Notes under the pieces: model-generated
Told to the model about the DNA's origin: nothing
Databases searched by the model: none
Seen by the model: only the letters and a program-made list of their open reading frames with translations
NCBI GenBank assembly: GCA_945889175.1
Contig: CAMDBF010000011.1
Coordinates: forward strand, 1-32,747
Origin: Rickettsia typhi
GTDB lineage: Bacteria > Pseudomonadota > Alphaproteobacteria > Rickettsiales > Deianiraeaceae
Length of the DNA stretch: 32,747 nucleotides
Reading direction: 5' to 3'
Shown here: positions 9,162-17,661 of the stretch, piece after piece
Layout of the letters: each line of letters starts with the position of its first letter
Numbering within the stretch: position 1 is the stretch's first letter
Position numbers and translations under genes: made by a program

Positions 9162-10169
9162 ATGAACCATCAATCAGACATTTGCATTATAGGGGCTGGT
9201 CCTGTTGGTCTTTTTGCAGCTTTTGAAGCAGGCATGCATGGCATCAAATCTATAATTGTCGACTCCCTGCCCTTTGCAGGTGGTCAGTGTTCGGCCTTAT
9301 ATCCCGAAAAGCCAATTTACGACATCCCAGCCTATCCATCAATCTTAGGTAAGGATTTAAGTTTAAATTTAAAAGAGCAAGCGGATAGATTCTCTCCGCA
9401 GTACTTATTTGACACAAAAATTATATCATACACACAAAATCAAGACAAGAGCTTTACTTTAAAAACGGATTCAAATCAAAGCATAAAAGTTAAATCAATT
9501 GTTATAGCCGCTGGCTCTGGTTTTTTTGGACCAAACAGGCCACCAATATCAAAGATTGAAAACTTTGAAGGCAAAACGGTTCATTACCTTGTAAGTGACA
9601 AATCAATGTTTAAAGACAAAACGATAGTAATAGCAGGCGGCGGAGATAGTGCAATTGACTGGACGGCAGAGCTTGCAGGCATAGCAAAAAAAATATACCT
9701 TGTTCACCGCAGGGATAAATTTAGGGCAGCTCAACACACTGTTGACAAGGTATTTAACCTTGCAAAACAATCAAATGTAGTGAAGCTCGTTATTCCTTAT
9801 CAGTTACATGGTATTAATGGCAATAATGGCATCTTAAGTTCCGTTAGCGTATCGAGCATTGACGGTGCTGAAATAAAAAATCTTGAGGCGGACTTTTTAC
9901 TTCCATTTTTTGGACTAAGTACCGACTTTGGCCCCCTTAAAAAATGGGGCTTGGAGTTTGATGGCTTTCACATCAAAACAGAGCAATCAACCATGCAAAC
10001 AAACATTGATGGCATTTTTGCAATAGGTGATGCTGCAACTTATAAAAATAAATTAAAATTAATTCTTACTGGCTTTGCCGAGGCTGCAACTGCAGTTTAT
10101 CAAATTAGAGACATTGTCTTTCCGGGTAAGGTTTTTAATTTTGAATATTCAACAAGCTCTTTAGCTTAA
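9162..10169 (+). CDS. ferredoxin--NADP(+) reductase, thioredoxin-reductase-like
   Basis: A 335-residue flavoprotein. The FAD-binding GAGPVG is at residues 11-16, a GGQCSALYPEK segment typical of TrxR-like ferredoxin-NADP reductases at about 40-50, and the NADPH-binding GGGDSA at 159-164 with VHRRDKFRA at about 181-189; the Arg pair favours NADPH. The C-terminal FAD block is GIFAIGDAA. The CxxC redox pair of true thioredoxin reductase is absent, which separates it from TrxB. It would move electrons between NADPH and ferredoxin for Fe-S and redox metabolism. It lies 5 bases after the NDUFS4-like gene and 5 bases before the FtsL-like gene. Confidence 0.92.
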   Translation: MNHQSDICIIGAGPVGLFAAFEAGMHGIKSIIVDSLPFAGGQCSALYPEKPIYDIPAYPSILGKDLSLNLKEQADRFSPQYLFDTKIISYTQNQDKSFTLKTDSNQSIKVKSIVIAAGSGFFGPNRPPISKIENFEGKTVHYLVSDKSMFKDKTIVIAGGGDSAIDWTAELAGIAKKIYLVHRRDKFRAAQHTVDKVFNLAKQSNVVKLVIPYQLHGINGNNGILSSVSVSSIDGAEIKNLEADFLLPFFGLSTDFGPLKKWGLEFDGFHIKTEQSTMQTNIDGIFAIGDAATYKNKLKLILTGFAEAATAVYQIRDIVFPGKVFNFEYSTSSLA

Positions 10170-10174
10170 ATAAT

Positions 10175-10507
10175 ATGATTATATTTTCCAAAACATTTGA
10201 AAAAAAATGTTTTACATATCTATTAATTTCATTTATAGGTCTTGTTTCCTGCCTATCATACACAAAATACTACTCCCTTAAACTTAGGGGGCAAATAAAA
10301 GACTTAAATAGATCAATAGAACAAGAGCTTGTCAAAAAACAAGATTTTAGACTGCAATTACAATCCTTAACAAAACCCGAAAGAATAAAAGCCTTGGCAG
10401 CAAAATATCTACCAAACTACAGCTACATGGATTCTTCAAGACTTATGCAAGTTTCGGAAAAAGAAGAGGCTAAAAATCTAAATTTGCATAATGAGCAGGG
10501 GGGTTAA
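10175..10507 (+). CDS. FtsL/FtsB-like bitopic cell-division protein
   Basis: A 110-residue protein with a short cytoplasmic N-terminus, one transmembrane helix (about residues 13-30) and a coiled coil (about 36-65, SLKLRGQIKDLNRSIEQEL). A KPERIKALAAKYL block at about 67-79 resembles the 'P.RIe.lA...Lgm' signature after the coiled coil of FtsL. FtsL and FtsB form the FtsQLB complex that triggers septal peptidoglycan synthesis. FtsL normally sits in the mra/mur cluster, so this location is unusual; FtsB or an unrelated small coiled-coil protein cannot be excluded. Its last 38 bases overlap the end of the convergent GST gene. Confidence 0.5.
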   Translation: MIIFSKTFEKKCFTYLLISFIGLVSCLSYTKYYSLKLRGQIKDLNRSIEQELVKKQDFRLQLQSLTKPERIKALAAKYLPNYSYMDSSRLMQVSEKEEAKNLNLHNEQGG

Positions 10508-11141
10508 GAATTGATATTCTGTCGTTTAATAAAGGTCTAAAAGAAGATCTACATTTAATTACTGCATACCAATCTTTTATTGCAATTGGCATTTTGTTCC
10601 AATCAATAACATTAAGATAATCTAAAACAGAGATATGACAGGCGGCAGTGATATCAGCAACGGTCAATACATCACAGGCTAGGTATCTTGTTTTGTGTAA
10701 AATGCCTTCAATGTAGTCAAAATAGTTCATCATATTATTTTTTGCTGCATTTAGTATTGGCATGCTAGGCGAAAGCCCAGAGTCCAAAACATTAATAACC
10801 TTTTGATATAAAAAGTGATAAACAACATCGTTAAAAAATCTTTCATCAAACCACATTGCCATGGTTTCGGTGCTTAAAGCCTTGTTAAAATCATCAGGAA
10901 TGAGCTCAAAATTAACATATGCTCTTTCAAGATATTTTATAGCAAGGTAGGAGTTACATATCGAAGCCCTACCGCTACGGGCAAGAACTGGCACAGAAGC
11001 AAAGGGGGTCAGTTTAAAAAATTCAAGATTTTTATGCCAAAATTCTTGATATTTTAAATCAAATTGCACCCTTTTTTCGCCCATTACAACCCTAAGCTTT
11101 CGAGAAAATGGGCATAAAGGAAAATGATAAAGCGTGTACAT
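10470..11141 (-). CDS. glutathione S-transferase family protein
   Basis: A 223-residue protein with a thioredoxin-fold N-terminal domain (YTLYHFPLCPFSRKLRVVMGE) that carries CPFS where glutathione would be activated, and a cis-Pro in ASVPVL at about 48-53. A helical C-terminal domain includes the N-capping-type segment LTVADITAACHIS. The C-terminal RPLLNDRISILNPPAHYA is a recurrent alphaproteobacterial GST ending, which supports the full-length call although it overlaps the FtsL-like gene by 38 bases tail to tail. The substrate is unknown; the family serves in conjugation or redox protection. The start is the ATG at 11141. Confidence 0.85.
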   Translation of the reverse strand: MYTLYHFPLCPFSRKLRVVMGEKRVQFDLKYQEFWHKNLEFFKLTPFASVPVLARSGRASICNSYLAIKYLERAYVNFELIPDDFNKALSTETMAMWFDERFFNDVVYHFLYQKVINVLDSGLSPSMPILNAAKNNMMNYFDYIEGILHKTRYLACDVLTVADITAACHISVLDYLNVIDWNKMPIAIKDWYAVIKCRSSFRPLLNDRISILNPPAHYANLDF

Positions 11142-11239
11142 CCTATAAACTTTAATAAAAAATATAATTTTTACGCCTAGCTAGACTCAAAATTAATACC
11201 ATTAAATATAACAATATTAAATAGATATTAGATAATTTT

Positions 11240-14200
11240 TTAAATATCAAGCGATATCATTGTACAATTTTCAGTCCATAAAATATAACATTCTATTTTG
11301 ACATCTTCATATATATTTTGCAATATTTGCTTGTAAAATAGCAATTGTTTTTTGTAAGCATCATTGATAAACTTTGCAGATTGTGCTGGGTTTCTGTCGG
11401 TTTTAAAATCAATAATAATAATCTTATTATCCTTAAAAACAATTCTATCCGCCCTGCCGAACAATATTTGATGAGCATCCGTACTTTTACAGGAAATACT
11501 TGCCTCAGGAATCGCAAGATTTACATCAAATATCCAAGCAAACTTTTGCTTTATGGCTAAAAACTTTGTTACAAGGTCGCCGTGCTCACCTTTATAATTA
11601 ATTAATCTTAAAAGAGCCAAACAATCTTCCTTTGTTTCAATGCAGTCGCCAGACTCACAAAGACTATGCATTGCTTGCCCATATGCTACAGAGACTCTTG
11701 ATGTCCAGCCTTTTACATCACTATCAGTCTCGTCTTCAAACTGAGTATCTTTATCAAAGTCATCATTTACAGCCTGCATGCTTGCAAAAGATGTAAATTG
11801 TACTTCCTTCTTAACACTAAATTGTTCTCTAATTACCAATTTAGATAAATCAAAGACAATGTCTTTTGTATCATTATTTTGTGTATTATTGATACTAGAA
11901 TTAGAATGATTGTAAATTATCTTACTACCGCCATTTGTCATATCGTTAATGGCATTTTTAACAAGACCAAACCAAGAATTTACAGAATCTTGTTTTGCAG
12001 GATTTTTGTTAAAAATATACAGCTGCTCTTTTGCCCTTGTAAGAGCAACATATAAAAGGTTTAAATCTTCTTTTTGCTTTGCTAGTTCAAAGGCTGTAAT
12101 TGCGTCAATACAGGCTTGATTTTTTATAGCTTTTGCAGCATCTTTGCTAGGCTCGCAAAGCATGACATTCTCTTGTTCTAAAAAAATAATATCTTTTTTA
12201 GAATTATGACCCCTTTGTTTGTCAGCATCAAGAATTATTACAACCCTACTTTCAAGTCCTTTAGATGAATGTATCGTTGAAAAGCTAACAACATTTTGTG
12301 CTATTGCTTGCCCAGAGTTTGTAATTTTACAATCTTTAATGCTTTCGTAGTGGTAGATAAATCCAAGTGGAGTTGCGGTTTGAGTTTTATTTGCAAAGTC
12401 ATCCACCTCGCCCAAAATATAAGAGCAAAGCCTTGCATTGAAGGCATCGTATTTATCTTTAATATTTAAGTATAAATTATAAAAAAATGGTTTAAAGCCT
12501 AAACCCAAATCCTTTTTAATTCTTAAAGCCAAGGCTGTTAAAGCATTAAGCTTTGATGCGAGTGCTTCGTAGGTACAGTCTGTAAAAACGGAGCGATTTT
12601 CGGTCAAGAGCCACAAAGTGGCGTTTTTTATCTGCTCTTGGTCTATTTGTAAAATGGCATCGTAAAGGCTTATGGGTTGCTGACCATGATTTTTTGCAAA
12701 AATTAACAACATTGCTTCTTGCTGGCTAAGCCCACAAATATTACTTGTTAAAAGTTTATGCAAGTTAAATTCATCCCAAGGATTAAATATAAACCTTGTT
12801 AAGTTCATAAAATCCTGCACTATGCTTAGCGAATCTAGGGTTTTATGATTAATATCTTCAAGCTCCAGCCCTGACTGCAAAAGCCTTAAATTTATAGCAT
12901 TAAACATAGTCTCATCTCGTGATTTCGCCAGTAGCATGATTTCATTTGGCTTAACATTTTTGTTAAAAACAATGTCAGTAATACATTTTACAATTTGGTC
13001 TGCAAGTTCATCGCTTTTATAATCTTGAGTTTCCTTAGTTTCAAAGAGCATATCTGCATCTATGCCACCTTCAGATTTCGCTCTTGTGGTTTTTTCATTT
13101 TGCTCTTGAGGCTCAAATACCTCTGCAATGCCAAAGTTATCAGTCTTAATTGCTAAATGTTTTGTTCCAAAGCCGTATATATCTACAACCTCTTGAAAGT
13201 TAAAAACCTTATCAACAATATCCAAAATTACCTTGCTTGACCTATAATTTGCCTCAAGATAAATGTTTTCTATTTCCGCCTCGCTACCACAGTTAGTGTA
13301 CATCTTTTTAAAAGCACCATCCTCCGAGCCCTGAAAGGAATATATCATTTGTTTTTCGTCCCCAACGACAAATATTGTTTTACCATAGGTGTCACCTTCA
13401 AAAAATTCTCTAAAAATTCCATTAAAAATTATTTGCCACTGATTATTATTTGTATCCTGTGCCTCATCTACTAAGATGTGTTCAATTCTTTCGCCAAGTT
13501 TAAAAACTATCCATTCCCTAATGTCAAATTCATTGTTTGTCAATAATGTCTTAGTTTTTAAAACTATATCATCAAAATCAATGAGTCCTTTTAGTTTTTT
13601 TACATCCTCGTAATGCTTAATTACCCTTATGGCAAAGTTGTAGGTTAGTAATGTTTTTTGTGCCTCTTTACATAAAAGTTTTTGCTGCAAAGTATTAAAT
13701 GCAACTTGCGCCATGTGCTGCATAACTTGCGGCACCCCCTCTTTTAGATAGATTTTTCTTATCTCACCACTAGTTAAAAATATCGCAAGCATATTATCAA
13801 AGCTTGGCGAGGATGAATATTTATTTAATGCTTTTTTGGTATGGGTATCTAAAAACTTTTCTTCAATTTTATTAACATCAATACTGCAAAGTAAGTCATT
13901 ATAAAATAAGTCATTATATTGCTTATGTGTTAAGTTTTGCAAAGGAAAAATGTTTGTAAAAATAAAATCTTCAAGCCTAGCTCTGTCGATGTTAATAATT
14001 TTATCTTTTTTTAATACTAAGGAACGAATTAAACCATCCAAACCATCGCCGCCACCCCCGTGCAAACTGAGAATGTCCATGTTTTCGGACTCAAAGATTT
14101 TCTCTGCAAAAAGCAGATTCTTAACATCATTGGTTATCTCATTTTTGTCAGCATCGGAGGTTAATATTTTAAAGCCAATATCAAGACCAGCCTCGGTTGT

Positions 14201-14608
14201 AAAGTTTGATAAAATCTTTAAGCAAAAAGCGTGAAATGTACTTGTTTCTATGCCGCCTGCTGGCTTTAAAATTTCTTCATAAACCTTGTAAAATGTAGAA
14301 TCAATAAACTTACTATCAATTGCATTTAAGCTTTGTATATATTGTATCGTTTGCTCTCTTGTACTTAAGTCGCTAAGTCCTTGTTTAATTTCACGCAGCT
14401 TTTGAGCTATCCTATTTTGCATCTCACCTGCCCCAGCGGTTGTATAGGTAATACATAAAATTTTACTTGCACTTACCCCGCTTAAAAGCAGGGCGAGTAT
14501 TCTTTCTATCAATACAGTTGTTTTGCCAGAGCCTGCATTTGCCGATATAGTAAAAGACTTTTTTACATCCGTCCAAGGCTTTAGGTTGTGGCTAGGGTTG
14601 TGGCTCAT
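11240..14608 (-). CDS. addA: double-strand break repair helicase-nuclease AddA
   Basis: A 1122-residue UvrD-like helicase, near full length for alphaproteobacterial AddA. Walker A is NAGSGKT at about 24-30, motif II is VDEAQDT, motif III lies in VGDEKQMIYSFQGSEDGAF, and the C-terminal helicase motifs include STIHSSKGLESRVV and LLYVALTRAKEQLY. The C-terminal RecB-type nuclease keeps GRAD (1051-1054), IDFKTD (Asp1067, Lys1069) and a Q-x(3)-Y (about 1088-1092), so it looks active. AddA works with AddB to resect DNA ends for RecA. AddB, usually next to it, is not in this window. The start is the ATG at 14608, and a 648-base gene-free stretch lies upstream. Confidence 0.93.
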   Translation of the reverse strand: MSHNPSHNLKPWTDVKKSFTISANAGSGKTTVLIERILALLLSGVSASKILCITYTTAGAGEMQNRIAQKLREIKQGLSDLSTREQTIQYIQSLNAIDSKFIDSTFYKVYEEILKPAGGIETSTFHAFCLKILSNFTTEAGLDIGFKILTSDADKNEITNDVKNLLFAEKIFESENMDILSLHGGGGDGLDGLIRSLVLKKDKIINIDRARLEDFIFTNIFPLQNLTHKQYNDLFYNDLLCSIDVNKIEEKFLDTHTKKALNKYSSSPSFDNMLAIFLTSGEIRKIYLKEGVPQVMQHMAQVAFNTLQQKLLCKEAQKTLLTYNFAIRVIKHYEDVKKLKGLIDFDDIVLKTKTLLTNNEFDIREWIVFKLGERIEHILVDEAQDTNNNQWQIIFNGIFREFFEGDTYGKTIFVVGDEKQMIYSFQGSEDGAFKKMYTNCGSEAEIENIYLEANYRSSKVILDIVDKVFNFQEVVDIYGFGTKHLAIKTDNFGIAEVFEPQEQNEKTTRAKSEGGIDADMLFETKETQDYKSDELADQIVKCITDIVFNKNVKPNEIMLLAKSRDETMFNAINLRLLQSGLELEDINHKTLDSLSIVQDFMNLTRFIFNPWDEFNLHKLLTSNICGLSQQEAMLLIFAKNHGQQPISLYDAILQIDQEQIKNATLWLLTENRSVFTDCTYEALASKLNALTALALRIKKDLGLGFKPFFYNLYLNIKDKYDAFNARLCSYILGEVDDFANKTQTATPLGFIYHYESIKDCKITNSGQAIAQNVVSFSTIHSSKGLESRVVIILDADKQRGHNSKKDIIFLEQENVMLCEPSKDAAKAIKNQACIDAITAFELAKQKEDLNLLYVALTRAKEQLYIFNKNPAKQDSVNSWFGLVKNAINDMTNGGSKIIYNHSNSSINNTQNNDTKDIVFDLSKLVIREQFSVKKEVQFTSFASMQAVNDDFDKDTQFEDETDSDVKGWTSRVSVAYGQAMHSLCESGDCIETKEDCLALLRLINYKGEHGDLVTKFLAIKQKFAWIFDVNLAIPEASISCKSTDAHQILFGRADRIVFKDNKIIIIDFKTDRNPAQSAKFINDAYKKQLLFYKQILQNIYEDVKIECYILWTENCTMISLDI

Positions 14609-14669
14609 ATATTAGTAATAATTAATTTTATTCATTTTCTATTTTTAAATACCTTTGTAAAACAAACCA

Positions 14670-15083
14670 TTACTAGACCTTGAGTGCAACACCTGTCAAC
14701 CAAAAATCCATCCGCAAAAAAAGATAAACTCACCATCGCCCCCATCTGCCTAAAGGCAGGTTGTGTTTAACAGAGATTTATATTAAGGTATAAAGTATAT
14801 TTTTTAAAATCAAGAGAATCAAAAGAGGTCTATTCTTCTTTAAAACAAACTCTCTGCAAAGCAAGACACTTTGGGCAAGGCCCAGATCGGCCTTTCTCAT
14901 GCGACTTTGTCGTAGGGGGATTGTAAATCCCCATTAAACACACCACACCCGCTTGCCAAATTTGGTTAAAATGACCAACTAGGGGGCGGGGGCGTGTGTG
15001 TTATAAGTTTAGTAATTTGGTAAGATAGCCTTATGTTTTTGCATGATTTTGGAAGTTAATAGAATTCCAAAGAGGTCTAGTAA
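14670..15083. repeat. MITE-like segment with 11-bp terminal inverted repeats
   Basis: TTACTAGACCT at 14670-14680 is repeated exactly, inverted, as AGGTCTAGTAA at 15073-15083, enclosing 414 bp with no coding capacity and several internal hairpins. Size, non-coding content and paired ends fit a miniature inverted-repeat element. No clear target-site duplication is visible and no transposase is nearby, so the identification is tentative. Confidence 0.35.
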
Positions 15084-15120
15084 AGCTATCCATGCCAATC
15101 CCCCATCAAGTCCACCATTA

Positions 15121-15172
15121 GGCTCGCCGCTTCAGCCAGCTTTAGCTGGCAGGGGGGTGTGGCGTGCGAGCC
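15121..15172. repeat. nested GC-rich hairpin downstream of the RM gene
   Basis: The outer stem GGCTCGC/GCGAGCC (15121-15127 and 15166-15172) encloses a perfect inner stem GCCAGC/GCTGGC (15135-15140 and 15145-15150) with a TTTA loop. It lies about 85 bases past the end of the restriction-modification gene. A minus-strand transcript would fold it, but no U-tract follows, so it may protect or process a 3' end rather than terminate, or it may be part of a repeat element. Confidence 0.5.
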
Positions 15173-15256
15173 TTGTATTGCAGAGATTTTTGCTTTTAAA
15201 AAAAGAGTGAATTATTATGTAGTAGGGGCTATGGAATAGGTCTGATCAAAAAATGC

Positions 15257-17629
15257 CTAATAAACATTCTCCCGCTCCCATAGCAGTAGGTTGCTGTCAA
15301 CTAATTGTTTGTTAATTTTTTTTGCAAGGGCATCCCTTTTATCAAAAAAGTCGTAAAAAATGTAGAGGTCTTGGCTGCCTATAACGCTTTTTACATTGTT
15401 GCGACCAAAGCCTATTGAGCCCTTTGTAGTTTTGGTTCTATAGAGCATTCTTGGGTCGTTATCAAGATTTTTAAAGCTATTAATATCCTTACCCATGATT
15501 GTGTTTGTTATGTCGTAAAAGCTATCGTTGTAATTTTTATTTTTATAATCATTGTTTTTGTGATAATACACAAACACCTGCAAGGCCGCCCTGTAGAGTT
15601 CTTGTGCCTCGTGGCTAAAGTTAAATTGTTTTAGCCAAAGCCTAAAGTCAAAGGGTGGTATGGTGCCAAAGTCTAGAGTTTTTTCATCGTCCCTTAAAAC
15701 ATTTAAGTCGTTTTGACTACATGCAAGCCCATGCCTATTAAACTCGGCACTTGTAAATGGCATTATGTAGTTTTTTTGCTCCCCTTTGTTTGTAAAGGCA
15801 CATTGTTTAAAAAACAAAGCAAATGTAATTGCATCGTTAAACAGTTCTTCATTAATTTCCTTAACTTGACCTCTAAAGCAATATTCGTTTCTTTCAAAGT
15901 ATTTGGTATGTGTGTTAAAGTTTATTCCCTTTGAAAGCAGGCAATATTTTAAATTTGCCGATGTAACTTTATTGCTTTTTTCCAAGCCCCCGTTACCAAG
16001 AACTATGGTTCCAGTTAAATAACACCATTGCCCAAAAATTAAGCCGTTTATTTGATTCTTTTTTATTTCCTTTTCAATCTCTTTTATTAAGTTTGGGCGT
16101 GTTTGATTATATGTGTAGGTTTTAATAAATGTTAAATACTCTTTGTTTAAACTCACCTCGTATCTATCAATCTTTATGGCGGATTTATCAATTTCATCTC
16201 CAATGTCCCTGTCAAATATAATCTGCGACACTGGCCAAGAGCTTACTAAAAAAGTTGTGCTTGCATCGCTCATTATATGACTACGGATTTTATATCCCGA
16301 TGCGATATAACTATCTATCTCCTCTCTAAAAAATGCCTCCGTGCGATAGTAAAAAACAATCACCTGCGGCTTTAGCTTAATAACCTTGTTAAAAAATTCA
16401 ATTGCAAGGTTATTGTCAAATCCTTTTTTTCTTTGATAGGGTGGGTTAATTATTATCATTAGTTTTTTATTTTCAAGCCTGCAAATTTCATCTATACTAC
16501 GCACCGTCGTGCCTTGATATTTCCACTTTGGCTGATCTTTATGCTTTAGATAATCGTATTGAATCGTGTTTTCAAAGCCTTTAATTTTGCAAATTTCTAC
16601 ATCGCTAGCCTCAAGGGTTGACAGGTAGCAATTTTTTTTAAAATCTATACCAAACTGATTTTCAAGATTGCCAACCCCAGCACAAGTATCGCAAACTATA
16701 AACTCTTCTAGGTTGTAATATTGCTTTAAAATTTCGTTTTGCTTGTCAACAAAGCAATGCGGGGTGTACTCTCCTCCTGTATCCCTTCTGTATTTGTCGC
16801 TGTAAAGGCTGGCACTTCTTTCAAGTATGCTTAAAAACTCCTCTTGCTGGGGCGGGCGTTGATATTTGTTCCAAAAATTATCGTATTTTGCAATATCTTT
16901 TATGGCGTAAATTATCTGGTCGTTGTAGACTATTCTTATTTTTTGCTCGGTTTTTTCTATTTCGTATTTATTTAAATATGTTCCTTCTCTAATAAGTTGC
17001 TGCTCCGTCTCGCCAATACCATCAATTACTTTTTGCTTGTATTTTGTGCTGTTTAAAACATCAACCAAAAACAGATTTATCAAATCCTGCTCGTTTTGCA
17101 CTGGATTGTTAAATTCAATAGAGTTCTTCCAAGCGTTATAAATTACATTTACATTTTTTGCCATTATCTTAATTTTAGTGTCCCCCTTTGCTAACAGGGC
17201 TTGATAAACCTCTTTTATCTCATCATTTTTGTAGATTGTTATCCTGCTTTGTATTCTGTCCCATATTCTATCAACCGCGTCTTTTGTTGGGTTGCTCGGC
17301 TTTTCGGCACTCCAGTTAATGTCGTTGTTATACATTATGCCATCATCGCTGCAATCAATTAAGTGCATCACATCATCCTCCTGATTTTTGTAGATTAAAG
17401 CCACTTTATTTAAAATATGCTTTTGCTTTTTGTTTGTTAAAATCGTCTGTGCCAATGCCTTTTTTACATCAGTTTCGTTGGCAATCAAATACTTGCTTTC
17501 AATATATAAAAGAGTCTCGTTCTTCTTATCTTTTAAAACTATATCAACTTGATTTAAAACATCAAACTCGCACTTAGTCTTGTCAAAGTATTTCTTTGCA
17601 AACTCTACTTTATAATTTACTTCGGACAT
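15257..17629 (-). CDS. single-chain restriction-modification enzyme, type IIG-like
   Basis: A 790-residue protein. The N-terminus has a possible PD-(D/E)xK nuclease core: Asp29 in QVDIVL and Glu44-x-Lys46 in YIESKY. A helical linker leads to an adenine-N6 methyltransferase domain with GGEYTP (285-290), the SAM motif CDTCAGVGNL (313-322) and the catalytic INPPY (394-398). The C-terminal 350 residues lack further known motifs and probably recognise the target. Nuclease, methyltransferase and specificity in one chain is the type IIG plan, in which the same protein cuts and protects DNA. It sits alone, 32 bases after the aldolase gene and before a hairpin-rich gap, a layout that suggests horizontal acquisition. 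The recognition site is unknown. The start is the ATG at 17629. Confidence 0.75.
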   Translation of the reverse strand: MSEVNYKVEFAKKYFDKTKCEFDVLNQVDIVLKDKKNETLLYIESKYLIANETDVKKALAQTILTNKKQKHILNKVALIYKNQEDDVMHLIDCSDDGIMYNNDINWSAEKPSNPTKDAVDRIWDRIQSRITIYKNDEIKEVYQALLAKGDTKIKIMAKNVNVIYNAWKNSIEFNNPVQNEQDLINLFLVDVLNSTKYKQKVIDGIGETEQQLIREGTYLNKYEIEKTEQKIRIVYNDQIIYAIKDIAKYDNFWNKYQRPPQQEEFLSILERSASLYSDKYRRDTGGEYTPHCFVDKQNEILKQYYNLEEFIVCDTCAGVGNLENQFGIDFKKNCYLSTLEASDVEICKIKGFENTIQYDYLKHKDQPKWKYQGTTVRSIDEICRLENKKLMIIINPPYQRKKGFDNNLAIEFFNKVIKLKPQVIVFYYRTEAFFREEIDSYIASGYKIRSHIMSDASTTFLVSSWPVSQIIFDRDIGDEIDKSAIKIDRYEVSLNKEYLTFIKTYTYNQTRPNLIKEIEKEIKKNQINGLIFGQWCYLTGTIVLGNGGLEKSNKVTSANLKYCLLSKGINFNTHTKYFERNEYCFRGQVKEINEELFNDAITFALFFKQCAFTNKGEQKNYIMPFTSAEFNRHGLACSQNDLNVLRDDEKTLDFGTIPPFDFRLWLKQFNFSHEAQELYRAALQVFVYYHKNNDYKNKNYNDSFYDITNTIMGKDINSFKNLDNDPRMLYRTKTTKGSIGFGRNNVKSVIGSQDLYIFYDFFDKRDALAKKINKQLVDSNLLLWERENVY

Positions 17630-17661
17630 GGAAATTTACAAATTATAGCAAACTTTAACTC

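Larger units (their letters stand above)
14609..15256. other. gene-free, hairpin-rich intergenic region
   Basis: 648 bases between addA and the restriction-modification gene with no credible coding frame on either strand. It is visibly richer in G/C runs than its surroundings. It holds several perfect small inverted repeats: CTGCC-TAAA-GGCAG (14746-14759), GGGC-AAG-GCCC (14873-14883), GGGGATT-GTA-AATCCCC (14916-14932) and the palindrome CCAAATTTGG (14956-14965). An imperfect GC-rich inverted pair lies at about 14940-14952 and 14985-15000. The direct repeat AAAGAGGTCTA occurs at 14822-14832 and 15069-15079. I found no tRNA-like or known RNA structure. It looks like mobile-repeat debris or structured non-coding DNA next to an acquired gene. 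Confidence 0.6.

Noticed and set aside
13950-14234. 94-residue plus-strand frame inside addA
   Set aside because: Antisense shadow with no recognisable domain; the addA protein is collinear with its family here.
14746-14965. CRISPR array, considered because of repeated short palindromes
   Set aside because: The palindromes differ in sequence and are not regularly spaced, and no cas gene is present.
14609-15256. tRNA or known structured RNA in the gene-free gap
   Set aside because: Hairpins are present, but no T-loop-like GTTCRANNC or cloverleaf arrangement, and nothing matching SRP RNA, tmRNA or RNase P cores was seen.
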